From contig NZ_JARXWN010000004.1 of NCBI RefSeq assembly GCF_029892965.1, forward strand, positions 1 through 64,000: a stretch of DNA of 64,000 bases, written 5' to 3'. A program made the position numbers and the translations under genes. Shown piece by piece: positions 1 to 9,487 of this stretch. This DNA comes from Dysgonomonas sp. PF1-14. GTDB lineage: Bacteria > Bacteroidota > Bacteroidia > Bacteroidales > Dysgonomonadaceae. The stretch's first letter is position 1; every line of letters begins with the position of its first letter. Below the pieces are notes generated by a model. That model saw nothing but the letters and a program-made list of their open reading frames with translations, was not told the DNA's origin and ran no database searches.

Positions 1-137
1 CCAAGGCCGTTGGGCCTAAAACTCTTACCCCCTATATATTTGCGGGCTAATTATTTTACCCCCCTACGACTACCTAAGAAAATACGACAGTATTTATTAT
101 CCATTATTTAATATTCTCTTTAGTATATTCTTATCAA

Positions 138-869
138 TTAATAAAGCCTGAATACTACAGGCAGAGTATAATAAGCATTCACATCCTTCCCATCGTGTTG
201 TGCAGGGATCCATTTGGGCATACTCTGTATCAGCCTGATCGTTTCTTTATCGAATCTGTTTTCTAATCCTTTCAATATAGTTATATCTGTAATATCGCCT
301 TTGTCGGTTACTATGAATCTGACTGTAACTCTGCCTTCTACAGGATCACAGTTGCAAACAGGATATTTCAGATTTTCCCTGATAAACCTATATAAGGCCA
401 TTTCTCCTTCGGGGAATGAGGGCATGTGGTCAGGCATCCGGTATATATTCCCGTTTTTGATTGTCCGGTTAGCCGGGTCAAATTTTATCGGTAATGTAAA
501 CCATATATCCATCAGCTTTGCTTTTCCGTCTATATAAATCCCTCCCGGTTCCCATTCCGGCATTTTCTTTACAACATCCAAAGCTGCTTGGTCACATTCT
601 GAATTTATACCCTTGATTATCCTTACGCTGTCTACAACTCCGGTAGTTCTGATAAGAAAACGAACTGTAATACGTCCCTTTATATTTTCGCTTAAAACCG
701 ATGGCGGATATACTAAGTTTTCTTCTATAAACTTGTACATTGCCTGCTCTCCTCCTACATATCGGGGATGCTTGTATGGATTAGTAAATACTACTTCTTT
801 TTCTTCCTGTTGTCCGAAACATGACAGAATAAAAAACAGTAATACCAGTATTGAAAATATTTTTTTCAT
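138..869 (-). CDS. TonB C-terminal domain protein with two domains, probable lipoprotein
   Basis: The protein has 243 aa from the ATG at 869; the longer frame begins with GTG at 890. A hydrophobic leader ends in a possible lipobox (ILSC) near residue 17. Two similar blocks follow: YPPSV...GRITVRF at about 55-105 and YPVCN...GRVTVRF at about 170-220. Each matches the TonB C-terminal fold (Y-P, then G-x-V-x-V-x-F, then D-x-x-A/T-x-x-x-x-x-x-M-P-x-W). Tandem TonB_C proteins are common in Bacteroidota, where the domain need not mean energy coupling. There is no ExbB/ExbD partner nearby and the substrate is unknown. The gene is divergent from the GH28 gene. Confidence 0.85.
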   Translation of the reverse strand: MKKIFSILVLLFFILSCFGQQEEKEVVFTNPYKHPRYVGGEQAMYKFIEENLVYPPSVLSENIKGRITVRFLIRTTGVVDSVRIIKGINSECDQAALDVVKKMPEWEPGGIYIDGKAKLMDIWFTLPIKFDPANRTIKNGNIYRMPDHMPSFPEGEMALYRFIRENLKYPVCNCDPVEGRVTVRFIVTDKGDITDITILKGLENRFDKETIRLIQSMPKWIPAQHDGKDVNAYYTLPVVFRLY

Positions 870-1084
870 AGTTTGATTTATTGCGACCACTTTCTCTATA
901 GATAAACTTAGCCCGGAAAATTCATAAAAAATAAAGTTAAAACTTTATCCTTATACTTTTTTGGGCAGGAGAAGCTTTAATTCCAATTCGTCACCCTATA
1001 AAGGCCAAAATACCACCCTATTGATAAATCGAAATATACTAATATTGCATAAGAAGTACCGGAATATAAAATCAGACATATATA

Positions 1085-2641
1085 ATGACCATGAAACGAC
1101 TATTAACATTAACAATACTCTCTTTCTCTATCTTACTTATGCAGGCAAAGATATATAATATGCAGTCGCTCGGTGCAGATCTTACAGGGAATAAAGCCTG
1201 TACCGAATTAATCAATAATACGATAAAACAGGCAGCTAAAGAAGGCGGAGGGACTATCTATTTCCCCGCAGGGCAATACTTAACTGCCGCCATACACCTC
1301 GAAAGTAACATTACCATAGAGTTAGAAGCCGGAGCTACGCTGAAATTCTCCACAGTCTTTGAAGACTATCTCCCCTTTGTAAGAATGCGCTGGGAAGGTG
1401 TCTTTATGAACAGCCTTTCCCCTTTGTTTTATGCCGTCAATGCAGAGAATATCGCCATTAAAGGGCGGGGTACTATCGACGGGCAGGGGCATACATGGTG
1501 GGCAGAGTCGCGACGCCTTATAGATGAGATAAAAACTAATGGGAAAACCCTGTCGACAAATACCCTGCAACAGAAGTGGCTCGATGCGAATAAAGATATC
1601 AATGTTTCTCCTTATTATGAAAAGACATTGGAGCGTAAGTTCTTCCGTCCGCCGTTTATCCAGTTTCTTGAGTGTAAAAATATCCTTATCGAAGGCATTA
1701 CAATCATCAACTCTCCTTTTTGGACAATCAACCCCGAGGGCTGTGATGATTTGGTAATACATGGTGTAACTATAAATAATCCGTCTGCAAATCCTAAAGG
1801 GCACAATACAGATGGTATCAACCCTTCCTCTTGCCGCAACGTGCGCATATCCGATTGCTTTATCAGCGTCGGCGACGATTGTATAACCATCAAGTCGGGA
1901 CGCGATGAGGATGGGCGCAACTATGGTCGTCCATGTGAAAATCTGACAATAACCAACTGTATAATGTTGGCGGGGCATGGCGGCGTTGTTATTGGCAGCG
2001 AGATGTCCGGCGGAGTAAAGAAAGTCGCTATCTCAAACTGTGTGTTTAACGGTACGGATGCCGGCATACGCCTGAAAGCATCGCGCGGACGCGGCGGTGT
2101 AGTAGAAGAAATACGAGTGAACAACATTGTGATGAACGACATACAACGCAACGCCTTTATCTTCGATCTGTTCTATGACAAAGAATCGATAGTGGAACCC
2201 GTTAGCGAGCGTACACCCATATTCCGCAACATACATATAAGTAATGTTACAGGTAGCAATATCAAGAAGATAGGCTACATAACAGGCATAGAAGAAATGC
2301 CGATAGACGAGATATCGTTCTCGAATGTCAATATGGCCGGAGTCGAAGGCTTCACTGTGAAAACAGCATCGAATATACGTTTCCACAATGTAGACTTCTC
2401 TTCCGAGAAAGGCAGCCCTTTCACTTTTACTGATAGCCGGAATATTGTTCTCGATAATGTTCGTTCTAAATATCCTGTGGCGAATGAGCCTGTGATATTG
2501 TTCAGCAATGTGAAAAACGCCATTATCAATAACTGTTTTCAGATAACCTCTTGTGATGTTTTCTACTCGGCAAAACAGAGTGAGTTCATTTGGGGAAACA
2601 ATTTTATGCAGAACGTGAAAACGATCGAGTTAGAAAAATAG
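1085..2641 (+). CDS. Glycoside hydrolase family 28, polygalacturonase-like
   Basis: The protein has 518 aa, or 516 from a second ATG at 1091 that gives a typical MKRLLTL signal peptide ending near MQA. A right-handed beta-helix begins with the usual GGG-TIYFPAG motif at about 53-63. The GH28 catalytic signatures are present in order: NTDG at 241-244, GDDC at 263-266, GHGG at 297-300 and RLKASRGRGG near 331. The expected acids D243, D264 and D265 and the histidine H298 are all kept. The family hydrolyses alpha-galacturonide or rhamnogalacturonan linkages of pectin, probably in the periplasm. No SusC/SusD pair is adjacent, so this is not a standard polysaccharide utilisation locus within the window. 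Confidence 0.92.
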   Translation: MTMKRLLTLTILSFSILLMQAKIYNMQSLGADLTGNKACTELINNTIKQAAKEGGGTIYFPAGQYLTAAIHLESNITIELEAGATLKFSTVFEDYLPFVRMRWEGVFMNSLSPLFYAVNAENIAIKGRGTIDGQGHTWWAESRRLIDEIKTNGKTLSTNTLQQKWLDANKDINVSPYYEKTLERKFFRPPFIQFLECKNILIEGITIINSPFWTINPEGCDDLVIHGVTINNPSANPKGHNTDGINPSSCRNVRISDCFISVGDDCITIKSGRDEDGRNYGRPCENLTITNCIMLAGHGGVVIGSEMSGGVKKVAISNCVFNGTDAGIRLKASRGRGGVVEEIRVNNIVMNDIQRNAFIFDLFYDKESIVEPVSERTPIFRNIHISNVTGSNIKKIGYITGIEEMPIDEISFSNVNMAGVEGFTVKTASNIRFHNVDFSSEKGSPFTFTDSRNIVLDNVRSKYPVANEPVILFSNVKNAIINNCFQITSCDVFYSAKQSEFIWGNNFMQNVKTIELEK

Positions 2642-2651
2642 AAAGTCTACT

Positions 2652-3836
2652 TTAAATTTTCAACTTAATCCCTGCTTTTACGAATAAGGCAGTCAGCCCG
2701 ATTGTCAACAGGGAGAATACGGCACATTTGATCAGCCCTACAGGATTTGTTGTCAAGACTTCCGGTAATTGTAAGTGGACTAACGTAAATATAGAATACA
2801 GCAAGTATGGCAGCAGATAACAGGTAAGTGTTGCCGTACCTGCCGGTTTTATGATATTGAACCACGAAGCCTTACCTTGTACATCGGTCAGCCAATAGAT
2901 AAAAATATAAGCCAGAATGGATATTCCCATACAGTAGAACAGCCATGTAGGGGTAGCCTGTATTTTCGATACGATCCAGAACGAATGAGAAACGAAGCCT
3001 GCAACTATCATTACGATTCCCGCAATGGCTGCTATTCCCATTTTTTTATACCTGCTTATCTCTGTATCCGGTCTTTTCAGCAACATAGTGAGTAATACTC
3101 CGCCCATTGTAAAGGCGTGGAAACAGCCGTTGCCCGGTATTACATTATCAAATACTCCCAGCCAGTAGTTAGAGCCTGCGATGCACAGTCCGATAAAGCA
3201 GATGCCTGCTATAGCCATATATTTCCAGTCTTTAGGCAGATAGAGGTAGATAATTGCACAGATGAGGTAAGTCCATCCGATAAGTCCGAGTATGCCCCAC
3301 CAACGTATATCAAAAACTCCGCCTTCACTATCTCTGTATATAAATAACAGTACAGCTAATATAAGAGCTCCGAGTATTTCCAACCCTTTAAATAAGTATT
3401 GCTTTTTACCCTCTTTTTGGGGATATACATTCCAGATAAGGAAAAATCCGAACAGGGTAATTATCGTGAATACTGGTTTACTCAATCCTGTTTCGGCACC
3501 TACTCCCGATTCCAGATTAACGGTAAAAAGCCCCATCACGAGTAAAGCCCCTGAACGTCTGATAATATGGTTTAATATTTTCCCTTTCGAATCTCCTTTA
3601 TACATACGGCTTTCTATAGCCAGCGGTATCGACATTCCCAGAATGAACAGGAACGAAGGGAAAACAAGATCGGAAAATCCCAACATATCTTCAGTAGCTG
3701 CCGCGTGTTCCAGCCAGTGAGGAACACCGTTTACCGACCAGAAGTCGTTGACAAATATCATGAAAAACATAGTCAGTGCGCGGAATATATCTATCGAAGC
3801 TACACGTACAGGTTTGGTGATTTGCGAAGTATCCAT
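2652..3836 (-). CDS. DUF5009/COG4299 membrane protein, acyltransferase-like
   Basis: The protein has 394 aa and about ten hydrophobic segments. The N-terminal motif R-x-x-S-I-D-I-F-R-A-L-T, followed by the conserved H-x-x-W and P-S-F-L-F-I-L-G blocks, matches the family related to heparan-alpha-glucosaminide N-acetyltransferase (COG4299, NagX-like, DUF5009). Such proteins are thought to acetylate sugars across the inner membrane, but the substrate in Bacteroidota is not established. It ends 11 bp from the GH28 stop in a convergent arrangement. A role with sugars released by GH28 is only a guess from position. Confidence 0.8.
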   Translation of the reverse strand: MDTSQITKPVRVASIDIFRALTMFFMIFVNDFWSVNGVPHWLEHAAATEDMLGFSDLVFPSFLFILGMSIPLAIESRMYKGDSKGKILNHIIRRSGALLVMGLFTVNLESGVGAETGLSKPVFTIITLFGFFLIWNVYPQKEGKKQYLFKGLEILGALILAVLLFIYRDSEGGVFDIRWWGILGLIGWTYLICAIIYLYLPKDWKYMAIAGICFIGLCIAGSNYWLGVFDNVIPGNGCFHAFTMGGVLLTMLLKRPDTEISRYKKMGIAAIAGIVMIVAGFVSHSFWIVSKIQATPTWLFYCMGISILAYIFIYWLTDVQGKASWFNIIKPAGTATLTCYLLPYLLYSIFTLVHLQLPEVLTTNPVGLIKCAVFSLLTIGLTALFVKAGIKLKI

Positions 3837-3925
3837 GTGAAATCCTATATTATGATTTAAGTGAGCACTAAAATAGTTATAAAATGAATAGAAACAATGA
3901 TTTGTGAAGAAAAGGTAACTTTTTC

Positions 3926-4295
3926 AGCGAACAGTTAGCAGTTATCAGTCAACAAAAACTTTACACTTTTGCATATAATTTTTCTTTGCGTATTAGCGCC
4001 TTTGACTCGCCTTCGCGTCGTCGATTTTCAATTGTGTGAGACAATTTTAACTAAAACCTTACAAACCTAACAAAGTTACAAGTTTGCCTCGTCTTCACTT
4101 CGGCGAATGCTATTTTTTCGTCCTGCGGACAGTTACAAGTTATAAGTATTTCTCTTTGCACCTTCGCGTCTTTGCGTGAGATAAATTTAACTAAAACCTT
4201 ACAAACCTTACATATTTTACAATATTTCTTTTGTTCACTGCTAACTGTTGACTGTTAACTGAATAAATCTTATAGATAAACTAATCTGAGGAAAA
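3926..4295. repeat. Composite intergenic repeat, copy 1
   Basis: This fills most of the 519-bp gap between two divergent genes. Its left edge (3926-3953) and right edge (4233-4266) carry opposed runs of the words CAGTTAACAGT/GTTAGCAGTTATCAG. Inside are two copies of TTTTAACTAAAACCTTACA (4045-4063; shorter at 4186-4202), two runs of CTTTGCG..CTTCGCG..GTGAG, and a CGGACAGTTACAAG segment. It closes with TATAGATAAA at 4271-4280 followed by CTGAGGAAAATAC. The same blocks recur near 32.7-33.1, 41.0, 54.5 and 55.8 kb. Confidence 0.8.
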
Positions 4296-4322
4296 TACAT
4301 ACCTCTATCGCTAAAGTTTTCG

Positions 4323-4330
4323 TACTTTTG
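4323..4330 (+). promoter_or_regulatory. Bacteroidota -7 promoter box TACTTTTG
   Basis: A perfect TAnnTTTG box lies 26 bp before the DUF4286 ATG. No clear -33 TTTG is seen. It probably drives DUF4286-ruvC-lipB. Confidence 0.6.
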
Positions 4331-4355
4331 TTGTGATAACAATCAAAAACCCGAA

Positions 4356-4664
4356 ATGATAATTTTCAATACTACTTTTCATGTAGAAGACGATGTTTGT
4401 GACGACTACATTCGTTTCATGAAGGATGTTTATATAGCGAAAGCCGCTAGCAGCGGATTCCTTCACGAACCACGTTTCCTGCGCATCCATGCTCAGCACG
4501 AAAATAGCGGAACCAGTTATTCCGTACAGTTCAAGGTAAAGAATGTAGACACGCTTAACCATTGGCACAGTACCGAAGGGCTCGCATTGCAGCAACAACT
4601 GGCTGCACGTTTTGGCAACAAAGTAGCCGGATTCGTCACATTACTGGAAGAGATAGAACTATAA
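4356..4664 (+). CDS. DUF4286 family protein
   Basis: A 102-aa small protein. The opening [13 protein letters not shown], the central [13 protein letters not shown] and the HWHSTEG block near residue 75 fit DUF4286, a short ferredoxin-like-fold family (antibiotic-biosynthesis-monooxygenase-like) found mainly in Bacteroidota. Its function is unknown. The stop codon is one base before the ruvC start, so the two are surely co-transcribed. The pairing with ruvC is suggestive but unproven as a functional link. Confidence 0.85.
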   Translation: MIIFNTTFHVEDDVCDDYIRFMKDVYIAKAASSGFLHEPRFLRIHAQHENSGTSYSVQFKVKNVDTLNHWHSTEGLALQQQLAARFGNKVAGFVTLLEEIEL

Positions 4665-4665
4665 A

Positions 4666-5226
4666 ATGATAGAAAAAGAACGGATTATATTAGGCATTGA
4701 CCCCGGAACACAGGTGATGGGGTACGGTATCTTACGTGTGGTAAACAATAAGCCCGAACTGATGGCGATGGGTATTCTGCAACTGAGCAAATACGACGAC
4801 CATTATCTGAAACTTCGCCGCATCTTTGAGCGAATAATCGGTCTGATAGACGAATTTCTGCCTGATGAACTGGCTATTGAAGCACCCTTTTTTGGTAAGA
4901 ATGTGCAGAGTATGCTCAAACTTGGTCGCGCACAAGGGGTAGCTATGGCAGCCGCCTTATCGCGGGATATTCCCATTTTTGAATATGCACCGCTAAAAAT
5001 AAAGATGTCGATTACCGGAAATGGTCGCGCGGCAAAAGAGCAGGTTGCCTATATGTTGCAACAATTCCTTCGTATTCCCGATGAAAATATGCTGCCTCAG
5101 ATGGATGCAACCGACGGACTTGCTGCTGCTGTTTGCCATTATTTTCAAACCAATAGCCCTTCTCAGGAAAAAAAGTTTACAAGTTGGAAAGACTATATAA
5201 ATAAAAATCCGGGAAAAGTTAAATAA
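4666..5226 (+). CDS. ruvC: Crossover junction endodeoxyribonuclease RuvC
   Basis: The protein has 186 aa, the usual length. RuvC resolves Holliday junctions during recombination with RuvAB. The four carboxylates of the RNase H-like active site are visible: D12 in GIDPGT, E72 in IEAPFFG, and D147 and D150 in [10 protein letters not shown]. The C-terminal 25 residues are lysine-rich and variable. ruvA and ruvB are not in the window. It lies between DUF4286 (1 bp gap) and lipB (14 bp gap). Confidence 0.97.
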   Translation: MIEKERIILGIDPGTQVMGYGILRVVNNKPELMAMGILQLSKYDDHYLKLRRIFERIIGLIDEFLPDELAIEAPFFGKNVQSMLKLGRAQGVAMAAALSRDIPIFEYAPLKIKMSITGNGRAAKEQVAYMLQQFLRIPDENMLPQMDATDGLAAAVCHYFQTNSPSQEKKFTSWKDYINKNPGKVK

Positions 5227-5240
5227 AAAGTACAACTACA

Positions 5241-5912
5241 ATGATATACGAAGATCTCGATACGATAGAATACGCCGCTGCCTGGGACTACCAGCATAAG
5301 CTATTCGCAGACGCCCTTTCCCTTAAGGAGAAAGGATTACAACCGCAAAGCCACTTGTTATTCTGTCAACACCCCCATGTTATTACAATCGGCAAACATG
5401 GGGATAAAAACAACCTGCTCTATCAGGAGAACTATCTGAAACAAAAAGGAGTATCGCTCTTCCAAATAGACAGGGGAGGAGATGTAACCTATCATGGTCC
5501 CGGTCAACTGGTTGGATATCCTATTTTTAATTTAGAATCATTCGATATCGGATTGCGGCAGTATATTTGCAACATGGAGGAAATTATTATCCGTTTTCTT
5601 GCATCTTATAATGTTCAGGCTGAGCGCTTACCCGGAGCAGCCGGTGTGTGGATAGATACAGCTACCCCTGCCCGCACACGAAAAATTGCAGCTATCGGAG
5701 TTCGTAGCAGCCGTTTTGTTACGATGCACGGTTTTGCGCTGAACATTAATACTGATCTGTCGTACTTCTCGCTGATCAATCCTTGTGGCTTTACCGATAA
5801 AGGTGTAACCTCACTGGAAAAAGAACTGGGACACAAAGTAGATATGGAAGAGGTGAAAGCAAAGATGAAAGCACTCTTCGAAGAGGTATTTGTAGAAAAG
5901 AATCAGGGCTGA
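5241..5912 (+). CDS. lipB: Octanoyltransferase LipB
   Basis: The protein has 223 aa. It transfers octanoate from acyl carrier protein to the lipoyl domains of 2-oxoacid dehydrogenases and the glycine cleavage H protein. The signature RGGDVTYHGPGQ is at 78-89. The expected Lys is at K148 (TRKIAAIGV) and the catalytic Cys at C172 (INPCGFTDKG). It follows ruvC by 14 bp; lipA is not in the window. The last codons and stop lie inside a palindrome (GGGCTGAAAGCCC), so a repeat has invaded or shaped the 3' end. Confidence 0.97.
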   Translation: MIYEDLDTIEYAAAWDYQHKLFADALSLKEKGLQPQSHLLFCQHPHVITIGKHGDKNNLLYQENYLKQKGVSLFQIDRGGDVTYHGPGQLVGYPIFNLESFDIGLRQYICNMEEIIIRFLASYNVQAERLPGAAGVWIDTATPARTRKIAAIGVRSSRFVTMHGFALNINTDLSYFSLINPCGFTDKGVTSLEKELGHKVDMEEVKAKMKALFEEVFVEKNQG

Positions 5913-6095
5913 AAGCCCATCTTACTTCAGCCCAATGCGAAGCGTTGGGTTTGCAGAACAAACGAAATCGGCGCGCTGAAAGCGCAGGTTAATCCCTGTC
6001 TGTTTAACTTGGGCTTTCAGCCCGCAAACCATATAATCATAACCTGACCCAACGCTTCACATCGGGCTGAATTAATCTGCCACTTTGTGGCGAAG
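5905..6095. repeat. Nested REP-like palindromic element after lipB
   Basis: It contains GGGCTGAAAGCCC at 5906-5918, GCGCTGAAAGCGC near 5973-5985 and GGGCTTTCAGCCC near 6010-6022. An outer inverted pair reads TTCAGCCCAATGCGAAGCGTTGGG (near 5935) against CCCAACGCTTCACATCGGGC (near 6048). A further hairpin GCCACTTTGTGGC lies at about 6079-6091. The whole can fold on itself. It occupies most of the 313-bp gap before ppx. Confidence 0.8.
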
Positions 6096-6225
6096 CACGT
6101 TTGTATCTACTCTTGTTTTCAAATACTGATTGGCATTAATAGAAAAAACTTAACGCTATCTCAGCTACACCTTAATCGTTTTGTAATTGGAGTACGTTTA
6201 TTTTGTATGATAAAATGCAAATAAA

Positions 6226-7140
6226 ATGAACGTAAAACGACTAGGAGCCATAGATGTAGGCTCTAATTCTGTACGCCTTCTCATTACGGACGTACTCGAT
6301 TATCACGGACGACCAGTCTTTAAAAAAGATTCCCTTATACGTATTCCGCTAAAGTTGGGAGAAGATACATTCTCGAACGGATATATCAGCGATGTCAAGA
6401 AAGAAAAACTCGCCATACTGATGCAGTCTTTTCAGGGGCTAATGCAGGTAAATGACGTCGCATTGTGGCGTGCCTGTGCAACTTCGGCCATTCGCGAAGC
6501 CTCCAATGCCAATGAAATACTCAATTATGTGGCAACGCGTTCGGGCATCGACATAGAGGTGATAGACTGTAAAGATGAAGCCCGCTTTATACTGACCAAC
6601 AGGGTAGACGAACTCCTCGAAGAAAACCGCGCATATATTTATACCGATGTGGGAGGGGGAAGTACCGATATGGTTATTTTTCACCACGACAGAGAGATTG
6701 CGTCTGAAGCTTTCAGATTGGGTACAATCCGTACACTGACTCAGGAAGAAGAACGTGCTGAGTGGTTGCGTATGAAAGAATGGCTAGCTGAGCATAGCGG
6801 CGTTTTCCCGAAAGTATCGCTAATTGGTTCGGGTGGAAATATAAATAAGCTCGATTCCTTGCTCCGTCGTTGCGGACGGATACGTCGTGAAGAATTAGTC
6901 AGTTTTGCCAGTAAACTGCGAAAGATGACTTATGAAGAAAGGCTTATCAAATATAATATCAACCTAAACAGAGCTGATGTGATCCTGCCTGCTATCGATA
7001 TATACCTTAAGATAATGAAACTCGCCCGCGCTTTGGTTATCGAAACGCCTATTATCGGGGTAGCCGATGGTATTATCAAAGATTTGTATCTGAGAAATTT
7101 TGCTTTGCAACCTACAGAATCTTTATCAGACCATATATAA
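6226..7140 (+). CDS. ppx: Exopolyphosphatase, Ppx/GppA family (first paralogue)
   Basis: The protein has 304 aa. The two actin-like (ASKHA) lobes of Ppx/GppA are present: AIDVGSNSVRLLI at 8-20, RACATSAIREASN near 83-95, KDEARF near 116 with the expected catalytic Glu, and DVGGGSTDMVI near 142. It is much shorter than E. coli Ppx because the C-terminal HD-like region is missing, as in other short bacterial Ppx2-type enzymes. These release phosphate from polyphosphate or pppGpp; which one cannot be read from sequence. It precedes ppk1, and a paralogue follows ppk1. Confidence 0.88.
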   Translation: MNVKRLGAIDVGSNSVRLLITDVLDYHGRPVFKKDSLIRIPLKLGEDTFSNGYISDVKKEKLAILMQSFQGLMQVNDVALWRACATSAIREASNANEILNYVATRSGIDIEVIDCKDEARFILTNRVDELLEENRAYIYTDVGGGSTDMVIFHHDREIASEAFRLGTIRTLTQEEERAEWLRMKEWLAEHSGVFPKVSLIGSGGNINKLDSLLRRCGRIRREELVSFASKLRKMTYEERLIKYNINLNRADVILPAIDIYLKIMKLARALVIETPIIGVADGIIKDLYLRNFALQPTESLSDHI

Positions 7141-7141
7141 T

Positions 7142-7260
7142 TGCCTCCACTTTTAAGTGGAGGGTATGGAGAGGAATATAGAATGGCTTTATCCAAATAG
7201 CTTTCGACTAAAGTCCTTTTTTAGCTTATCTTTTATCCACGCCTTAAAAGGCATGGCAAT
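7142..7260. repeat. Hairpin repeat, left copy flanking ppk1
   Basis: The unit starts with CCTCCACTTTTAAGTGGAGG (7144-7163), contains CGACTAAAGTC, and ends with CCACGCCTTAAAAGGCATGG (7237-7256). An inverted copy lies at 9488-9602 on the other side of ppk1. Confidence 0.8.
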
Positions 7261-7408
7261 TCTAAAACTTAACGTCAAAACTTTGTGCAAAGAACTAATA
7301 AAATATTAATACTTATGCTGTTGAATGTGAAAAAGCTGTAACTTTATCAACCATTGTTACTCTTTGCATGAAAACAATCATCCGCAAGAGTATGTTATTG
7401 TATATACG

Positions 7409-9439
7409 ATGATTAACAACAGAGATTTAAGCTGGCTTACCTTCAACGAAAGGGTATTGCAGGAGGCTCAGGACAAGAGTGTGCCTCTGCTGCAACGGCT
7501 TCGCTTTTTGGGTATTTTCTCGAATAATCAGGACGAATTTATAAAAGTGCGTGTAGCCAACATCGTGCGTGTGAGTCAGATGAAAGGCAAGAAAGTTGCT
7601 CAGTTTTCGGGAGGATATACCGCGAAAGAATTACTTCCGCTGGTAAATTCTCAGGTAAACGCGGGACAAAAAAAGTTTGTGCAGACCTATGCCGAGATAT
7701 TATCCGAAATGGAACATCAGGGTATATATGTTATCAACGAAAAGCAACTGACGCGCAGGCAGAAACAGTTTTGCCGCGAATATTTTTCTTCTGTAGTCAG
7801 TCAGCGCCTTGTTCCCCTCATTATCCGTAAGACTACCGAAATGCCTTTCTTGCAGGATAATAATATCTATCATGCGGTGAAAATGAGTTCTGGTAGAAAT
7901 AGCAATCCGCGTTATGCTGTCATACAGATTCCGGTGAGCAGTTCCTGTCCGCGCTTTGTGGTACTGCCTTCGACAAAAGACCGCAATGACATTATCTTCC
8001 TCGACGATATTATCCGTCTCTGTTTGGACGAAATATTCTTCATGTTCAATTATAAAACCATATCGGCTTATACATTTAAGCTGATGCGTGATGCTCAGCT
8101 TACAATAGACGACGATATATCGAAGAGCTTGATAGAAAAGATGGAGACAGGTCTGCAAAACCGCTTACATGGACAGCCTGTACGCCTTATTTACGATAAG
8201 GAAATGCCGGACGATCTGCTCGATATTATATCATCGAAGCTGAAACTGAAAGATAAGGAAGAACTCGATGCAGGAGGACGTTATCATTTGATGCGCGACC
8301 TGATGAAGTTCCCTAAGGTGCGTCCCGATCTGGAAAGTAAAGAACTCGAACCCTTGCAGCATCCCGATATAGAGCCATCTTCGAGTATATTGAAAGTGAT
8401 AAATAAAAAAGATATTTTTCTGAATTATCCCTATCATACATTCAATCACTTTATAGACTTCTTGCGCGAAGCAGCTATCGATCCTAAAGTAGAGAGTATT
8501 TATATAACGCTTTATCGTACAGCCGAGCATTCCAAAGTGGTAAACGCACTGATAAATGCTGCAAAGAACGGCAAAAAGGTAGTTGTACTGTTGGAGCTGC
8601 TTGCTCGCTTCGATGAAGAGCAGAATGTGGAGTATTCCGAACTGTTGCAGAAAGAGGGCGTAAAAGTAATTCATGGGGTGAATGGCGTAAAAGTGCATAG
8701 CAAACTTGTACTCGTGGAGCGCAAAAACAAAGGTTATGTATATGTAGGTACGGGGAACTTTAATGAATCTACCGCCCGTATATATGGCGACTTCGGACTG
8801 TTTACCTCCAATCTTCAGATAGTGTCTGATGCAGAGGCTATTTTCGATTTTCTGATCAATACGCACAGGCATTTCTCGTGTAAGCGGCTAATGGTTGCTC
8901 CTTATTATATGAGGGCGCAGTTTGAAGAACTGATAAAGAATGAAATAAAAAACGCCCGAAGCGGTAAAAAGGCGTATATATATGCAAAGTTCAACAGTCT
9001 GACAGATGAAAATATTATCAATCTGCTGTACAAAGCCAGTCAGTCGGGAGTAGAGATACGCCTCATTGTCAGAGGTGTGTGTTGCCTGCAACCCCAGCTC
9101 AAAGGGCAGAGTGAAAATATACGGATAATCAGTATTGTGGACCGTTATCTCGAACATGCCCGTATGGCTATTTTCCATAACGATGGCGATGAACGCATCT
9201 ACATGATGAGTGCCGACTGGATGACGCGCAATCTCGACCGCAGGGTAGAGGTGGGTGTTCCCATTCTGGACAAGAAGATAAAACAGACAATGAAGGATGT
9301 TTTTGAAATACAATGGTCAGACAACGAAAAAGCCCGCGATCTGGCTATATTCGGCAGCAATACGTATGTAGAGAGGGGGGATAATCCGCCATGCCGTTCA
9401 CAAATAGCATTATATGATTTTTATAAAGAAGTGAAGTAA
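7409..9439 (+). CDS. ppk1: Polyphosphate kinase 1
   Basis: The protein has 676 aa, close to the usual 690. The start is placed at the ATG giving MINNRDLSWLTFNERVLQEA, the conserved PPK1 N-terminus; an in-frame TTG at 7364 would add 15 residues without homology. PPK1 makes polyphosphate from the ATP gamma-phosphate by an autophosphorylated histidine. The two phospholipase-D-like active-site histidines are visible in VKVHSKLVLV and LEHARMAIFH, with GTGNFNESTARIY between them. It is sandwiched between two ppx genes, so synthesis and breakdown of polyphosphate are encoded side by side. Confidence 0.97.
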   Translation: MINNRDLSWLTFNERVLQEAQDKSVPLLQRLRFLGIFSNNQDEFIKVRVANIVRVSQMKGKKVAQFSGGYTAKELLPLVNSQVNAGQKKFVQTYAEILSEMEHQGIYVINEKQLTRRQKQFCREYFSSVVSQRLVPLIIRKTTEMPFLQDNNIYHAVKMSSGRNSNPRYAVIQIPVSSSCPRFVVLPSTKDRNDIIFLDDIIRLCLDEIFFMFNYKTISAYTFKLMRDAQLTIDDDISKSLIEKMETGLQNRLHGQPVRLIYDKEMPDDLLDIISSKLKLKDKEELDAGGRYHLMRDLMKFPKVRPDLESKELEPLQHPDIEPSSSILKVINKKDIFLNYPYHTFNHFIDFLREAAIDPKVESIYITLYRTAEHSKVVNALINAAKNGKKVVVLLELLARFDEEQNVEYSELLQKEGVKVIHGVNGVKVHSKLVLVERKNKGYVYVGTGNFNESTARIYGDFGLFTSNLQIVSDAEAIFDFLINTHRHFSCKRLMVAPYYMRAQFEELIKNEIKNARSGKKAYIYAKFNSLTDENIINLLYKASQSGVEIRLIVRGVCCLQPQLKGQSENIRIISIVDRYLEHARMAIFHNDGDERIYMMSADWMTRNLDRRVEVGVPILDKKIKQTMKDVFEIQWSDNEKARDLAIFGSNTYVERGDNPPCRSQIALYDFYKEVK

Positions 9440-9487
9440 ATACAGTCCGGCTCATCTAAGAAAGAGCTTCGTTCTTCTTCCGAATTA

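Noticed and set aside
35-42. TATATTTG near the left edge as a promoter
   Set aside because: It matches the -7 consensus, but no plus-strand gene follows, and the region 1-137 shows no other feature.
961-1158. Short plus-strand frame before GH28
   Set aside because: It runs into the GH28 start in another frame, has no recognisable motif and no promoter or start context.
1322-1978. Long minus-strand frame inside GH28
   Set aside because: It is antisense to a gene with complete catalytic motifs; its protein has no domain pattern.
8231-8872. 213-codon antisense frame inside ppk1
   Set aside because: The sense protein is unambiguous PPK1; the antisense frame is a composition shadow.
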